Assembly: GCF_900240975.1 (NCBI RefSeq)
Contig: NZ_LT968776.1
Location: forward strand, 3,345,092-3,409,091
Source: Mycobacterium sp. 4858
Lineage (GTDB): Bacteria; Actinomycetota; Actinomycetes; Mycobacteriales; Mycobacteriaceae
DNA: 64,000 bases
Reading direction: 5' to 3'
The notes beneath the pieces are model-generated. The model did not search any database and was not told where the DNA came from. It saw only the letters and a program-made list of their open reading frames with translations. The position numbers were made by a program, and so were the translations under genes. Positions 1 to 8,913 of this stretch are shown piece by piece (position 1 is the first letter of the stretch; each line of letters opens with the position of its first letter).

Positions 1-564
1 ACCCGTCACCAGCTTGCCGCCCGCGGTGTGGGCTTGATCAGAGACATCGGGATGGCTTTTCACACCGAACCGGAGCCATGCATGGGAATTGCGTTCGAGT
101 TCTACGACCACAGTTTCCACAACGAGCCCTTCGATTGGAAGGAACCCCTCAAGTCGGCCGACTATTGGCGGCGCGATCATCCGATCGGGTACACCGGCCT
201 GAAGCGCTACAGCGTGGCCGTCGCTGACCACGACGCTGGACTGGCCTTTTTTCGGGACACATTCGTCATCGACGAACTCTACGAGGAAGACCGTCCGTTC
301 ATCGCCGGAAGGGTGACAGGTTTTCAGTTGGCGGACACTGTGGTCGAGTTGATCAGCCCGACCGGCGCCGGTGTCATCGACCGTCACCTGCGACGGTGGG
401 GCAATGGTGTGCGGTCGGTTGTCTTCGGAGTTCATGATCTCGGTGCGGCCGCAGCCCATTTCGCCGGCCACGGTGTCGAGCTAGCTCCGGGCGACCAGAC
501 CGACACTCTCGCGATTATGCCCGCCGACAATCGGGGCGTGATGATGGAGTTCGCTGCCGAATAG
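1..564 (+). CDS. VOC-family (glyoxalase-fold) protein, 5' end outside window
   Basis: The reading frame is open from base 1, so the start codon probably lies upstream of the window; the first in-frame start inside it is at 28. The visible ~187 residues contain one complete beta-alpha-beta-beta-beta VOC module (from about YTGLKRYSVAVADHDAGLAF to the end, MMEFAAE). Upstream of it is the tail of a preceding module (GVGLIRDIGMAFHTEPEP), suggesting a two-module glyoxalase/dioxygenase-like metalloenzyme. The terminal Glu of VMMEF is at the usual metal-ligand position of this fold. The substrate cannot be told from the sequence. It lies next to catabolic genes, so a ring-cleavage or isomerase role is possible but is inference. 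Confidence 0.75.
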   Translation, partial: TRHQLAARGVGLIRDIGMAFHTEPEPCMGIAFEFYDHSFHNEPFDWKEPLKSADYWRRDHPIGYTGLKRYSVAVADHDAGLAFFRDTFVIDELYEEDRPFIAGRVTGFQLADTVVELISPTGAGVIDRHLRRWGNGVRSVVFGVHDLGAAAAHFAGHGVELAPGDQTDTLAIMPADNRGVMMEFAAE

Positions 565-567
565 GTG

Positions 568-935
568 TCCGCATCGGCCCACACCCATCATGCGGATTGG
601 CATGGTGAGCCGGGGTAGAAGAGCGGCGCCCGGTTGCGCGGATGCCGAGCAGCTGCCCAAGCTGAGTACCGGAGTCGGGCTGCGGCATGGCGCGCTTCGC
701 TGACGAGGTCGAGATTTCGTTGTCGAAATCTGCTGCACCACAGTGAATCCAGCCGCGGCGAGCATGCCATCGATCACGACGGGTGGTGAAGCCGCGACTC
801 CCCGTATCGCAACCGCGGTGAGCGGACGCAAAATCGCGCACCGGCCTGTGCGGTCGAACCTCGACACCGACCCGACATCCTTGCACTCGGCACTGAGTTT
901 GACGCCATCGCGGGTTGACCAACCAGCCCGATATT
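568..935. other. Gap without a supportable gene
   Basis: No frame here has a start, ribosome binding site and recognisable product. The minus strand is open through much of it and encodes a stretch ending near FTVVQQIS that looks protein-like but cannot be assigned, so it may be another decayed gene of this region. Overlapping open frames on both strands are what high-GC DNA gives by chance. Confidence 0.4.
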
Positions 936-2051
936 TCAGCTCTTTCGCACCGTAGCGAAGAATGACGTCACGTCGTCGACGAAGAGCTCGGGCTGCTCGA
1001 ACGCGGCGAAGTGACCGCCGCGCGGCATGGACGTCCAATGCGTGATGTTGTAGTTGGGCTCGCACCAACTACGGGGAGTCTTGAATACTTCCTTCGGAAA
1101 TGCCGCGATGCCGGTGGGTACCTCTACGCGATCGAATTGACCGCCGAAGGTGGAGAAGAAACTCTCCCAATACAGGCGGGCCGACGACGCCGCCGACGCG
1201 GTCGTCCAGTACAGCATCACGTTGTCGAGGAGCTCGTCGCGTGTCAGCACGTTCTCCGGGTGGCCGTCGCAGTCCATCCAACGCCAGAACTTCTCAACGA
1301 TCCACGCCATCTGCCCGACCGGTGAGTCCACAAGACCGTAGCCGAGGGTCTGCGGCCTGGTTGCCTGTTGGCTCGAATAGCCTGAGTCCCAGCGCTGATA
1401 GTAGGCGAGGCTGTCTAGCGCCTGTTGCTCTTCGTCAGTCGGCTGGCCCATGTCCGCCGGCGGAAAGCTGACCGGCATGTTGAGGTGAATGGCGACGCAT
1501 CTTCCGCCGGCACGGCCCAGCTGTGTGGTCACGGCGGCGCCCCAGTCGCCGCCCTGCGCCCCGTACCGCTCGTATCCCAGACGGCCCATCAGCGTATCCC
1601 ACGCGGTGGCGATCTTCTCGATGCCCCAACCGGTATTCGTGGGCTTGCCTGAGAAGCCAAAACCGGGTAACGACGGGCACACCACGTGGAATCCCATTTC
1701 CGTCAGTGGTTCGATCACCTTGTGGAACTCAACGATTGATCCAGGCCAACCGTGGGTGATCACCAGCGGCAGCGCGTCGCTGCGCGGGGAGCGCTGATGA
1801 ATGAAATGAATCTCCAGGCCGTCGATTTCGGTGGTGCAGTGATCGAACCTATTCAAAGCCGACTCGCGTGCGCGCCAGTCGTATTCGTTCGCCCAGTACG
1901 CAGCCAACTCGCGGGTGTAAGCGAGCGGCATGCCCTGGCTCCAGTCCTCGACGCATTCGACCTCCGGCCAACGGGTTCGCTCCAGCCGCGCCTTCAGATC
2001 GTCGAGTGCGGCATCAGGAACCAAAATACGGAAAGGCTTGATGGAGGGCAT
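936..2051 (-). CDS. Epoxide hydrolase, alpha/beta-hydrolase fold
   Basis: 371 residues, the usual length of the EphA/juvenile-hormone-type epoxide hydrolases that carry the N-terminal EHN domain (about residues 4-110). HGWPGS at 100-105 is the oxyanion-hole loop, GGDWGA places the nucleophilic Asp at 169, and GGHFAAFE near the C terminus holds the catalytic His. It should hydrate an epoxide to a vicinal diol through an Asp ester intermediate in the cytoplasm. I chose the ATG at 2051 because the family starts close to 'IKPFRI..VPD'; the frame extends 20 codons further up without support. An AT-rich promoter-like stretch lies just upstream. The natural substrate is unknown; the catabolic neighbours suggest detoxification or breakdown of a hydrophobic compound. 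Confidence 0.88.
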   Translation of the reverse strand: MPSIKPFRILVPDAALDDLKARLERTRWPEVECVEDWSQGMPLAYTRELAAYWANEYDWRARESALNRFDHCTTEIDGLEIHFIHQRSPRSDALPLVITHGWPGSIVEFHKVIEPLTEMGFHVVCPSLPGFGFSGKPTNTGWGIEKIATAWDTLMGRLGYERYGAQGGDWGAAVTTQLGRAGGRCVAIHLNMPVSFPPADMGQPTDEEQQALDSLAYYQRWDSGYSSQQATRPQTLGYGLVDSPVGQMAWIVEKFWRWMDCDGHPENVLTRDELLDNVMLYWTTASAASSARLYWESFFSTFGGQFDRVEVPTGIAAFPKEVFKTPRSWCEPNYNITHWTSMPRGGHFAAFEQPELFVDDVTSFFATVRKS

Positions 2052-2403
2052 GCGTCCGTTATAGCACAGGTTGCAGTAATCATATAAATGTATAGCTGTC
2101 TGCGGATTCACGACCCGGGAGGATCGACTCCGGTCTCAGGATCTCGATGGCCCGCCCGACGGCGAGTGGTTTGATACCCATTTCTCACGTTGAAACGTGT
2201 TGGCGAAACGGCGATCTGCGCTCTCGACCGCCCGCAGGGAGCCAATGCCATGGCTCCAGCGATCAGTAGTCGGCGGGGATCCGGAGCTGGCTGGATTAAT
2301 GATTACCGGTACAAGTCACGTATTTGTGAGGCGACTGCAACGCCTAGTGCAACGCCGGGGGAACGGGCCGGCCAGCCATCCACCGCTCCGGATAACTCAC
2401 TCG
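2052..2403. promoter_or_regulatory. Intergenic region with AT-rich promoter of the epoxide hydrolase
   Basis: Around 2068-2090 the sequence turns AT-rich (atcatataaatgtatag), unlike the surrounding GC-rich DNA, and is the likely minus-strand promoter for the epoxide hydrolase. A minus-strand frame beginning MGIKPLAVGRAIEIL at about 2182 runs for roughly 33 codons and stops; it is too short to assign and may be a gene fragment. Nothing else is supportable. Confidence 0.4.
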
Positions 2404-2718
2404 TCAATTGGTCGGGTGGATGTGCGACAGGTTGCGCTTAGCTTTGCCGGCGTACCCGAAGAACTTTTCGAAGTTCTCGTCGTTTATGGGGTGTGCCGAA
2501 TTGCGTTTCGCTGCCGCGCGAAGCGCGGCCAAACGCGCTCGAGCCTTCGGCAGGCCGTCCGCGGAGCCGGTCCGCTCGAGATGCACGACGTCACGCTCGA
2601 CCGCCGCGATCTCGAGGCGAAGCCGCTCGCCTGCTTCTCCAAAAGTCAATAGGTCGTGGTCGTCCTCGTCGAGCTTTTCGCGTGATGGGACGGCGCCTGC
2701 CTCATCGTCGCTTGCCAT
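2404..2718 (-). CDS. Small conserved mycobacterial protein, paralogue of 9798-10106
   Basis: 104 residues, acidic N-terminal half and basic C-terminal half, rich in Ala/Glu/Arg and probably helical. The core LDEDDHDLLTFGEAGERL is almost identical in the second copy at 9798-10106. The start at 2718 is set by an AAAGGA ribosome binding site five bases upstream and by the matching ATGGCAAGCG start of the paralogue; an ATG two codons earlier would sit directly on that site. Relatives of this type have, as I recall, been labelled 'acyl-CoA synthase' in mycobacterial genomes, but nothing here resembles an acyl-CoA synthetase and the length excludes it. Function unknown. Confidence 0.75.
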   Translation of the reverse strand: MASDDEAGAVPSREKLDEDDHDLLTFGEAGERLRLEIAAVERDVVHLERTGSADGLPKARARLAALRAAAKRNSAHPINDENFEKFFGYAGKAKRNLSHIHPTN

Positions 2719-2790
2719 GGTCATCCTTTTCGGGGGACGGCAATCAGTGATGCCCTATCGTACCGAGCTCGGGGCGGGCCGACAGGCACT

Positions 2791-2925
2791 TCAGCGCGTA
2801 TGCGCGAGCGCTGCGTGATGGAGGAACTTAGCCAGGTCCTCCCACGGTTCGAGATTATGCACTGAGACCCAATGGTTTCGGTAGCACTGGCCCTTCTCCT
2901 CCCATTCGTCGCCCACAGCTCTTGA
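2791..2925 (-). pseudogene. C-terminal fragment of an unidentified protein
   Basis: In one minus-strand frame the codons read AVGDEWEEKGQCYRNHWVSV and continue to LAKFLHHAALAHTR before a TGA at 2791-2793. The composition (Trp, His, Tyr, Cys, amphipathic end) is that of a real protein C terminus rather than a GC-rich shadow, but there is no start codon or ribosome binding site and the frame is closed upstream. I take it to be the end of a decayed gene whose family I cannot name. Confidence 0.35.
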
Positions 2926-3082
2926 CGGTCTTGATCGTTCATCGTGGCAAGGTCGGCGGGAAACGCTCCGCTGACTGCCGGTATTGTGAGGCCTCAGGCG
3001 GCAGGTCGACGGGATCGCGTCGGATTAATCCGTCGGGAGACTCGTTCGGTGTGCAAGATGTCGAGGATCTCGCTCGGGCGTC

Positions 3083-3448
3083 CTACAATTTCGCGAGCCG
3101 GCGCTTACCGACCGGTGTCCACCCGGTGAGCGAGATGGTGCCCAGGTCCAGCGACTCGCCGAGCGTGAACTTTCCTGCCATCGACCTTGCAAGGAATTCC
3201 TGCATCACTTGTTCGGGTTCCCGGTCTAGTTCATAGATCACCAGGTACCGGTGAGTCGGGGGTGGCAGCACGGCGGGCAATTCCTGATCATCGGGAACGT
3301 TGACCTCCGAGATCGCATACCGTTGCGCCGCAACCACTCCGGGTACATCAAGGACCTGGGGTATGCCCGTGTTGTCGTACCACTTGTTGAAGGCATCGTC
3401 CTCATCAGCGATCGGATTGCTCAGCACGATGAGCACGTTTTTGGCCAC
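3083..3448 (-). CDS. DUF4286-like / EthD-type alpha-beta barrel protein
   Basis: 121 residues from a GTG start chosen because the family begins with a short AKNVLIVLSNP strand; an upstream in-frame ATG at 3478 would add ten residues. The pattern 'NPIADEDDAFNKWYDNTGIP' followed by LDVPGVVAAQRY is characteristic of the dimeric ferredoxin-like barrel proteins of the DUF4286/EthD group, which occur beside catabolic oxygenases and dehydrogenases in actinobacteria. No catalytic residues are evident. A role in binding or processing a hydrophobic pathway intermediate is plausible but is inference. Confidence 0.7.
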   Translation of the reverse strand: MAKNVLIVLSNPIADEDDAFNKWYDNTGIPQVLDVPGVVAAQRYAISEVNVPDDQELPAVLPPPTHRYLVIYELDREPEQVMQEFLARSMAGKFTLGESLDLGTISLTGWTPVGKRRLAKL

Positions 3449-3703
3449 GGCGGACACGTTATGACAGGTGACTGCCATAGTCAATTGGGTGACCTTATGC
3501 ATCCTTGCGTCGGGGCGCCCGTTTCTGACATGGGTAGGCGCCGCGGCTGACCAACCCAATGAGCTGTCCGCCCTGCGCCACTGTCGTTCGCGTCGGCCAT
3601 TCTTCGCGGGCTAAAGAAAGGATTGGGCAGGATCGGAACGTGCTCCGTCAAAAACGCTTGCTGACACAAGATTTCAGCGTGCTTGGCCGGTGTGAGCTGC
3701 TAC

Positions 3704-4483
3704 TCAACGCGGAGTAAACCGTTGTGCGCCGTCGAGACGCATCACTTCGCCGTTGACGTACCCGTTCGTCAGCAGGAAGACCGCAGCATCGGCGAATTCC
3801 GCGGGAGCCCCGAGGCGTTTGGGGAATGGCACGTTGGCGGCGAACTTGGCGATGGCCTCTTCTCCGACCGACTCCATGATCGGCGTCTTCATGGTCCCGG
3901 GTGCGATGGTGTTGACCCGAATGGCGGCGGAGCTGAGGTCGCGCGCGGCGGCGATCGTCAATCCGATCACACCGCCTTTTGCCGCAGCGTAAGCGGTTTG
4001 ACCGATCTGTCCCTCGTAACCGGCAATGGACGCCGTGAGCACCAATGCGCCTCGTTCGCCGTCGGCCTGGGGTTCCGCGGCCGCTATGGCAGCGGCGACG
4101 AGCCGAGCGACGTTGTAGGTCCCGTTGAGATAGAGATCGATGGTCTTGGTGAACCCCGCAAAATCGGCCGGGCTGCCGTCGCGCTGCACGATGCGTTGTG
4201 CGACGCCGAATCCACCATGCGCGACCACGGCATACCGCAGCTGGCCGAGGTGGTTGGCCTGTTCGATCGCTTCCTCGACGGAGTCTTCGCTCGTCACATC
4301 GGTACTGACGAAACTCGCGCGGCTGCCCAACTCGTCGGCGAGCGCCTTGCCCTTGTCTGTGGCCAGGTCGGCGATCACCACGCCGAGGCCTTCGGCGTGC
4401 AATCGCCGCACCGTGGCCTCACCGAGGCCGCCCGCGCCTCCGCTGACGATCGCGGACGCACCGTTGAATTTTTCGACTGTCAC
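3704..4483 (-). CDS. Short-chain dehydrogenase/reductase, 3-hydroxyacyl-CoA dehydrogenase type
   Basis: 259 residues. The Rossmann glycine motif GGAGGLG is at 15-21, D at the end of beta-2 (VIADL) indicates NAD(H) preference, and the Ser-Tyr-Lys triad is present (TASIAGYEG then AYAAAKGG). Overall it resembles the type II 3-hydroxyacyl-CoA dehydrogenase/17-beta-HSD10 branch. The GTG start at 4483 is supported by AAAGGAG five bases upstream; the frame continues 63 codons further up but without a ribosome site. In a cluster with acyl-CoA dehydrogenases, thiolase and hydratase remnants it would perform the oxidation step of a beta-oxidation-like pathway. Confidence 0.85.
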   Translation of the reverse strand: MTVEKFNGASAIVSGGAGGLGEATVRRLHAEGLGVVIADLATDKGKALADELGSRASFVSTDVTSEDSVEEAIEQANHLGQLRYAVVAHGGFGVAQRIVQRDGSPADFAGFTKTIDLYLNGTYNVARLVAAAIAAAEPQADGERGALVLTASIAGYEGQIGQTAYAAAKGGVIGLTIAAARDLSSAAIRVNTIAPGTMKTPIMESVGEEAIAKFAANVPFPKRLGAPAEFADAAVFLLTNGYVNGEVMRLDGAQRFTPR

Positions 4484-4676
4484 TAATTCTCCTTTTGTGT
4501 GGACTGAACCTGTCATAAATTGCCGATCGCCAGGTCCCACGGATCGGCAGCAGTCTGGGGCATCCGGCCGAGCCGACGCGCATAGCCGGCCGGTGTGCCG
4601 TAGTCGTTTCTCCAGCTCTGCGCGCGCCGTGTCACGGCTCCTCTCGCCCGCTGACACGGACATGCGAGTCAAATGC

Positions 4677-4691
4677 TATAACTATATATCG
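4677..4691. promoter_or_regulatory. AT-rich promoter/operator element, identical to 10403-10417
   Basis: The 15-mer tataactatatatcg occurs here and, exactly, at 10403-10417. Here it lies 194 bp before the SDR start and 50 bp before the hydratase pseudogene; at 10403 it lies between a divergent gene pair. It contains TATA-type -10 sequence and could also be a regulator binding site, for instance of the FadR/GntR protein encoded at 5365-6105. That link is inference. Confidence 0.4.
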
Positions 4692-4740
4692 CATTGGATC
4701 TGCGATCGCGGCGGGCCCCGTCGCGCAGGAGCGAGGCCCT

Positions 4741-5091
4741 ATGTCCCATGGCTTCTGTGGAGAAGCGCGGCGCAGCGTCCACATCGTGAGCATCAATCGG
4801 CGGGAAGCGCTCAACTCCGTCACCGAGGACGTGCACCACGTGTTCGCCACGAACTGGAAGGCGCTCGACGCCGATGACGACGCGGTGCCCGACGAGGCGC
4901 TGGCGCTCGGCGAGCGGTTCGCCGCACTGCCGCCGCGAACTTTACGGGTCGTCGAAGGTGGCACTGAACATGCACCTTGCCCGGCTGCACAAGATGTACT
5001 GGAGTACGCGTTCGCGGAGAAACTGACGTCGTTCTCGACACCAGAGTTCAAGGAGCGAGTCGCCGCATTCCGCGCTCGAACCAAGAAGTAG
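4741..5091 (+). pseudogene. Enoyl-CoA hydratase/isomerase, internally deleted
   Basis: The first ~45 codons resemble a crotonase N terminus (VHIVSINRREALNSVTEDVH), and the last ~60 resemble a crotonase C terminus (LGERFAALPPRTLR, then VLEYAFAEKLTSFSTPEFKE and VAAFRARTKK). The central ~150 residues, including the oxyanion-hole motifs and catalytic glutamates, are missing. A short internal stretch reads as family sequence only in another frame (KVALNMHLARLHK), so at least two compensating frameshifts are present. The total of 116 codons against the usual ~260 makes an active hydratase very unlikely. It is the relic of the hydration step of the surrounding pathway. Confidence 0.75.
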
Positions 5092-5364
5092 CCGCTAGCG
5101 GTAGGCGGTGACGCGTGCCGCCGGCGCAGGCTTGCCGTCCCCCGATCGCGCGTGCGGCGGCGACGGCGGTGCCGCGCCCGATTCGCAGCGGCACTGCTTT
5201 GTAGCGGGACCGGTCGCTGGCAGTAGAAGGGACACAGATAGTCCACCCGGACCGACGCGGTTCGCATCGGCGCGCCGCCAGTGTTCACCGTCGCGCATGC
5301 GGCCAATTCGAGCCCCGCCGACGCCAACGGCGTCGTTGAGGAACGAGTCTATGTGTTGGTGCTG

Positions 5365-6105
5365 TCAGTCGAGAAGGTCGACGACGGTGGATAATTCCGA
5401 ACCCGACAGCACAAACTCCTCCGTCTTGCGTAGGTGCTTTTTCCACAGCTCGCCGACCTGCTCAGCATCCCCGGCTTTGATCAGCTCCAGCGCCATGCGG
5501 TGCGTCTTTGCCGATCGGCGGATCGCCTGCTCTGCGCGAGCACCTTCCGTGGGCTGTAACGAGCGGTTTGCGTTCACGATGATGTGATGCAACATGTCGC
5601 TGACGATCTGCAAGGTCTTGTTGCCCGACAGCCGTGCGATTGCGACGTGGAAGTCTGTCAGTTGGACCACGGCATCGCTGCCTGGTTTCAATTGCTCCTC
5701 GGCTTCGACGATCTGCTCCAAGTCCGCGATTACTCTTGCGTTGCGCTGTTTGGCCAGCTGCACCACCATTGGCGTCTCGAGAGCCATTCGCGCGTCGTAG
5801 ACGTCTTTGAGCGTGACGCCTTCGTACTCGAGAATCAGTCCGGCGTAACGGGCAAGCGTCTCGCGTCGCGGTCGGGTGACCCTGGCGCCGCCACGTACGC
5901 CACGCTGGACGACGATGAGCGATTCCGACTCGAGAACGCGGAATGCCTCGCGCAGCGTCGGTCTTGACACGCCGAACCGCTCCATCAGTTCTGACTCCGA
6001 CGGAAGCATCGTCCCTTCGGCGATCTCGCCACGGATGAACATCCTGCGCAGCACGGTGGCCACGCGATCCGCCATCTTCGGCTCACGAAGGCTGGTGAGC
6101 TCCAT
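5365..6105 (-). CDS. GntR/FadR-family transcriptional regulator with FCD domain
   Basis: 246 residues from the ATG at 6105, which has GGAAGGA six bases upstream; ten further codons above it lack such a site. Residues ~10-75 form the winged helix (LPSESELMERFGVSRPTLRE, then FRVLESESLIVVQRG). The rest is the all-helical FCD ligand-binding domain, with the metal/ligand-binding pattern D..FH..I (LTDFHVAIARLSGN) and HH in MLHHII. Such regulators usually repress adjacent catabolic genes and release DNA on binding an acyl-CoA or carboxylate intermediate. Its position in the lipid-type cluster suggests it controls the SDR, ACAD and synthetase genes; the upstream region contains the AT-rich stretch caactaattatttgtagg. 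Confidence 0.85.
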   Translation of the reverse strand: MELTSLREPKMADRVATVLRRMFIRGEIAEGTMLPSESELMERFGVSRPTLREAFRVLESESLIVVQRGVRGGARVTRPRRETLARYAGLILEYEGVTLKDVYDARMALETPMVVQLAKQRNARVIADLEQIVEAEEQLKPGSDAVVQLTDFHVAIARLSGNKTLQIVSDMLHHIIVNANRSLQPTEGARAEQAIRRSAKTHRMALELIKAGDAEQVGELWKKHLRKTEEFVLSGSELSTVVDLLD

Positions 6106-6203
6106 ATCGATCCTTCCACCGATAGTGGTAATCAACTAATTATTTGTAGGTTAGCCGAACGGGGCTGCATAAACCGAGTTACGCGCCCACCCAGTGATCA
6201 AGC

Positions 6204-6450
6204 TCATTTCTGGCACCGCATCGCCCGGCCCATCAGGTCCTTCGTGCACATCTGCTCGGAGATGATCTGGTTGAACCGGAAATCCTTCACACCGAGTCTG
6301 CCGTACTTTCCGTCGATCACAGCTGACTTAGCCGCGTCGGTCCGACTTCTCCACATAGGGAAGGCTCAACCGCTCGAAGAATTCCCGCGCGGTGGCGCGG
6401 AAGTCGTCATCTACTTCACCTACTTCATCGAAAATGCTGCGGCGTACCGA
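6204..6450 (-). pseudogene. Decayed acyl-CoA dehydrogenase-type fragment(s)
   Basis: Reading leftward from ~6450, a frame encodes VRRSIFDEVGEVDDDFRATA and REFFERLSLPYVEKSD, the shape of an acyl-CoA dehydrogenase N terminus, and stops at 6328. The next frame then encodes AVIDGKYGRLGVKDFRFNQI and ISEQMCTKDLMGRAMRCQK, ending at a TGA at 6204-6206. The first part is recognisable; the second is protein-like but unassigned. No intact start or product can be built, and the right end overlaps the stop of the ACAD subunit at 6455. Probably the debris of one or two genes. Confidence 0.45.
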
Positions 6451-6454
6451 TTCC

Positions 6455-7453
6455 TCAGTCCAGGTTGATGATCGCAGGAAGTGTGCGTCCGGGTGCATAT
6501 GTGTTGAACAGGCGGTCGGCCAGCAGCGACTCCAGTTGCAAGTAGGAGCCGCACAGCGCATCGATCTGAAAGCCTCGCTTCACGTATCGATGGAGGTCAT
6601 GTTCGGCGGTCAAACCGGCCGCCCCGCACACCTGCAAGACGGCGTCGGCCACGTCGCGGTGTGCCCGACCTGCTGCAACTTTTGCGGCCTGGGCCGACAA
6701 CGCCCCGCCGTATCGCCACGAGTCGTCGAGAAGTGTTCGCGCGCCTTCCAATTTGGCCGCAGCAGCCGCTAGGGCATGGAGCGCGGACTGGCGCGAGCAG
6801 ATCGGCGAACCCAACTGGACCCGGGCGCTGACGTGTTCAACGGCGATGTGCAGGGCCTGGTCTGCCAACGCCACGAGTTCGGTGGCCAGCGAGCGATGCG
6901 CCGCCGCGATCGCGCGGCCCCACTCCGTTGACGCATCGGTCAGGTCGCCGTTGGCGGCCCCCTCGACGCGACTCCAGATCACACTTGCGTCGAATGTGTC
7001 GAGCCGTTCGCTCCGCAGCTGGTCGGCATCGACGACGGTGACAGAGACCGTTCCCATCCCCCCAGAGATCGGAACCAGGACACGGCCGCGCGGGACACCG
7101 AGCAGGATGCCCTTCACCTGGCCCTCGTTCGAACTGGGCGTGGAACCTTGGGACAGCGCAGGCAGCACGACGGCATCGAGTGGCGGATCCGCCAACGCAG
7201 CCAGTTCGGCCAGCATGACGCGGTCCAGAGCATCGGTCAGCGCGAGCGTGCGCCCCTGTGCCCGGAACAACAGCGCACACGCATCTACCGGGTATTCGGA
7301 CTCGATCTCCGACCAGCCGAGCTCGGCCAGCAGCGGATCGATCGCCACGTGGTCCTGCTTGGCCGCGACTTCGTCGAACAGGCGGAACACCGCCTCTTCG
7401 ATCATGGGCCACGATTCGTCGGTTGGAGTCGCTCCTCGCGTGCGCATGGTCAC
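6455..7453 (-). CDS. Acyl-CoA dehydrogenase, likely non-catalytic partner subunit
   Basis: 332 residues. The start GTG at 7453 overlaps the upstream gene's TGA as GTGA, the usual translationally coupled arrangement; ATG at 7447 is an alternative two codons on. The sequence follows the ACAD C-terminal helical domain (ICSRQSALHALAAAAAKLEG, AAAKVAAGRAHRDVADAVLQ, then the conserved GAAGLTAEHDLHRYVKRGF) but its N-terminal half is degenerate. Mycobacteria make alpha2beta2 acyl-CoA dehydrogenases from adjacent genes (FadE28-FadE29, FadE26-FadE27), where each subunit supplies part of the FAD site. This gene and 7450-8652 fit that pattern. Confidence 0.82.
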   Translation of the reverse strand: MTMRTRGATPTDESWPMIEEAVFRLFDEVAAKQDHVAIDPLLAELGWSEIESEYPVDACALLFRAQGRTLALTDALDRVMLAELAALADPPLDAVVLPALSQGSTPSSNEGQVKGILLGVPRGRVLVPISGGMGTVSVTVVDADQLRSERLDTFDASVIWSRVEGAANGDLTDASTEWGRAIAAAHRSLATELVALADQALHIAVEHVSARVQLGSPICSRQSALHALAAAAAKLEGARTLLDDSWRYGGALSAQAAKVAAGRAHRDVADAVLQVCGAAGLTAEHDLHRYVKRGFQIDALCGSYLQLESLLADRLFNTYAPGRTLPAIINLD

Positions 7454-8652
7454 GATGCGCGGCTTTCCTTCGGCAACCCGAGAATGTGGTCGGCGATGAT
7501 CCCACGCTGAACCCCAGCCGTGCCGCCCATGACCGTGGCGGCCCGCGAGTACCACCACTTCGCGCGTGCGGTGTCGAGCTCGTCAGGGCCGCTCCCGGTG
7601 CCGACCATCATGTGGTCTCGCATGAGGTCGAGGATCAGGTCGTACACCGCGCGCTCGGCTTCGCTGCAGAGCAGCTTGTCGATGCTGCTCTCGGAGTCTA
7701 CGGACTCGCCGGCAGCCAGCTTGCGCACGGTGGTGGCGGCACGGGCCTGCGCTGCGATGACCTCGACGTACACGCGCGCGAACCGCTCTCGCTGGGCCGA
7801 ACCCGCTCCACGGGTCACCATGTATTCGCGCAGCCGTCCCAACTCCATCAACATATTGTTCAGCGCGGCATAGCCGTACATGCCGCGCTCGTACTGCATC
7901 AGGAACATCGTCACGGCCCAGCCGGCGCCGATCTCACCGACCAGCCGTTCCGGTGGCACGCGGACATCGTCGAAGAAGACCTCGGCGAGTTCGCGCCGCC
8001 CGCTGGCCAACGCGATCGGATGCACCGTGACGCCCGGTGCATCCGTGTCTATGAGCATCATCGTCAGGCCGCGGTGTCTGCTCTCTGGTGATCCCGTGCG
8101 AACGAGCACGCACAGCCGCTTGGCCGTGCCGCCGTGACTGGTCCAGATCTTCTGACCGTTGACTATGAACCAACCCGAGCCGTCGTCGGTTGCCCGCGTC
8201 TGCAGGGAGGCCAGATCGCTGCCGGACTCCGGCTCGGAGAAGCCCTGTCCCCACCATTCGGAGCCGTCGAGACAGCGGGGAAGGTACTCACGTGCCAGGT
8301 GTGGGGCGAACTTCAGGATCGCCGGCCCCATCACCTCCAACGTCCACGCCTGCGCCGGGATGGGCAGCATCGCGTTCGCGAGCTCCTCGTAGAGGACGGC
8401 GCGGTGAATCTCGTTGCCGCCCAAGCCGCCAGCCGCCTCGGGCCAGCCGTATCGATTCCAGCCATCAGCGTGCAACCGTGCCATCACGGCTGCATCGTGT
8501 TCGAGCCCGGTCTCGGCGGTCGCGTACGCGGCGGTCCGCCAGTAATCGGCGCAGTCGAGCGTGCGTAGAGACTGTCGGAGATCCTCGCGGAAGATCGCGA
8601 CCTGCGACACGTAGTCGCCACGGTTCACAACGTCGTTGAGGGAGGCCGACAC
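7450..8652 (-). CDS. Acyl-CoA dehydrogenase (FadE-type), partner of 6455-7453
   Basis: 400 residues from a GTG with AAGGGGG seven bases upstream. It has all three ACAD domains: an N-terminal helical part, the middle FAD/substrate sheet with FSEPESGSDLASLQT and FIVNGQKIWTSHGG, and the C-terminal helices ending in GTAGVQRGIIADHILGLPKE. It oxidises an acyl-CoA at alpha-beta with FAD, passing electrons to ETF. GTGA overlap with the next gene implies a heteromeric enzyme. Heteromeric mycobacterial ACADs act on bulky steroid side-chain CoA thioesters; whether that holds here is inference. An AT-rich promoter-like stretch (cagttatctataagagg) lies about 50 bp upstream. Confidence 0.9.
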   Translation of the reverse strand: MSASLNDVVNRGDYVSQVAIFREDLRQSLRTLDCADYWRTAAYATAETGLEHDAAVMARLHADGWNRYGWPEAAGGLGGNEIHRAVLYEELANAMLPIPAQAWTLEVMGPAILKFAPHLAREYLPRCLDGSEWWGQGFSEPESGSDLASLQTRATDDGSGWFIVNGQKIWTSHGGTAKRLCVLVRTGSPESRHRGLTMMLIDTDAPGVTVHPIALASGRRELAEVFFDDVRVPPERLVGEIGAGWAVTMFLMQYERGMYGYAALNNMLMELGRLREYMVTRGAGSAQRERFARVYVEVIAAQARAATTVRKLAAGESVDSESSIDKLLCSEAERAVYDLILDLMRDHMMVGTGSGPDELDTARAKWWYSRAATVMGGTAGVQRGIIADHILGLPKESRAS

Positions 8653-8913
8653 TACGTCACCCCCTTCGGGTCAACCGGCTTGGATCAGTCGCCTGATCAG
8701 CTAAACAGTTATCTATAAGAGGTACACTAGGTCGCGCCCGCCGTCCAGCAGGAGAAAGCCTCGGGGCCGGCGCACAATACTAGATCGGGAGAGCGATTGG
8801 AGGGCCGCGTCTCTCAACCGACTAGGCAGGGTGCGTGAGCATCTCTCAGCCCGAGTCGACCACGTGTGCATACAATTCGTGTCACATGATGCGAATGCCT
8901 TGCCGCGTGATGA
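8653..8913. promoter_or_regulatory. Upstream region of the ACAD operon
   Basis: Holds the AT-rich stretch near 8697-8725 that is the likely minus-strand promoter of the ACAD pair. The remainder, to the amidohydrolase fragment at 8914, contains no supportable gene. Confidence 0.35.
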
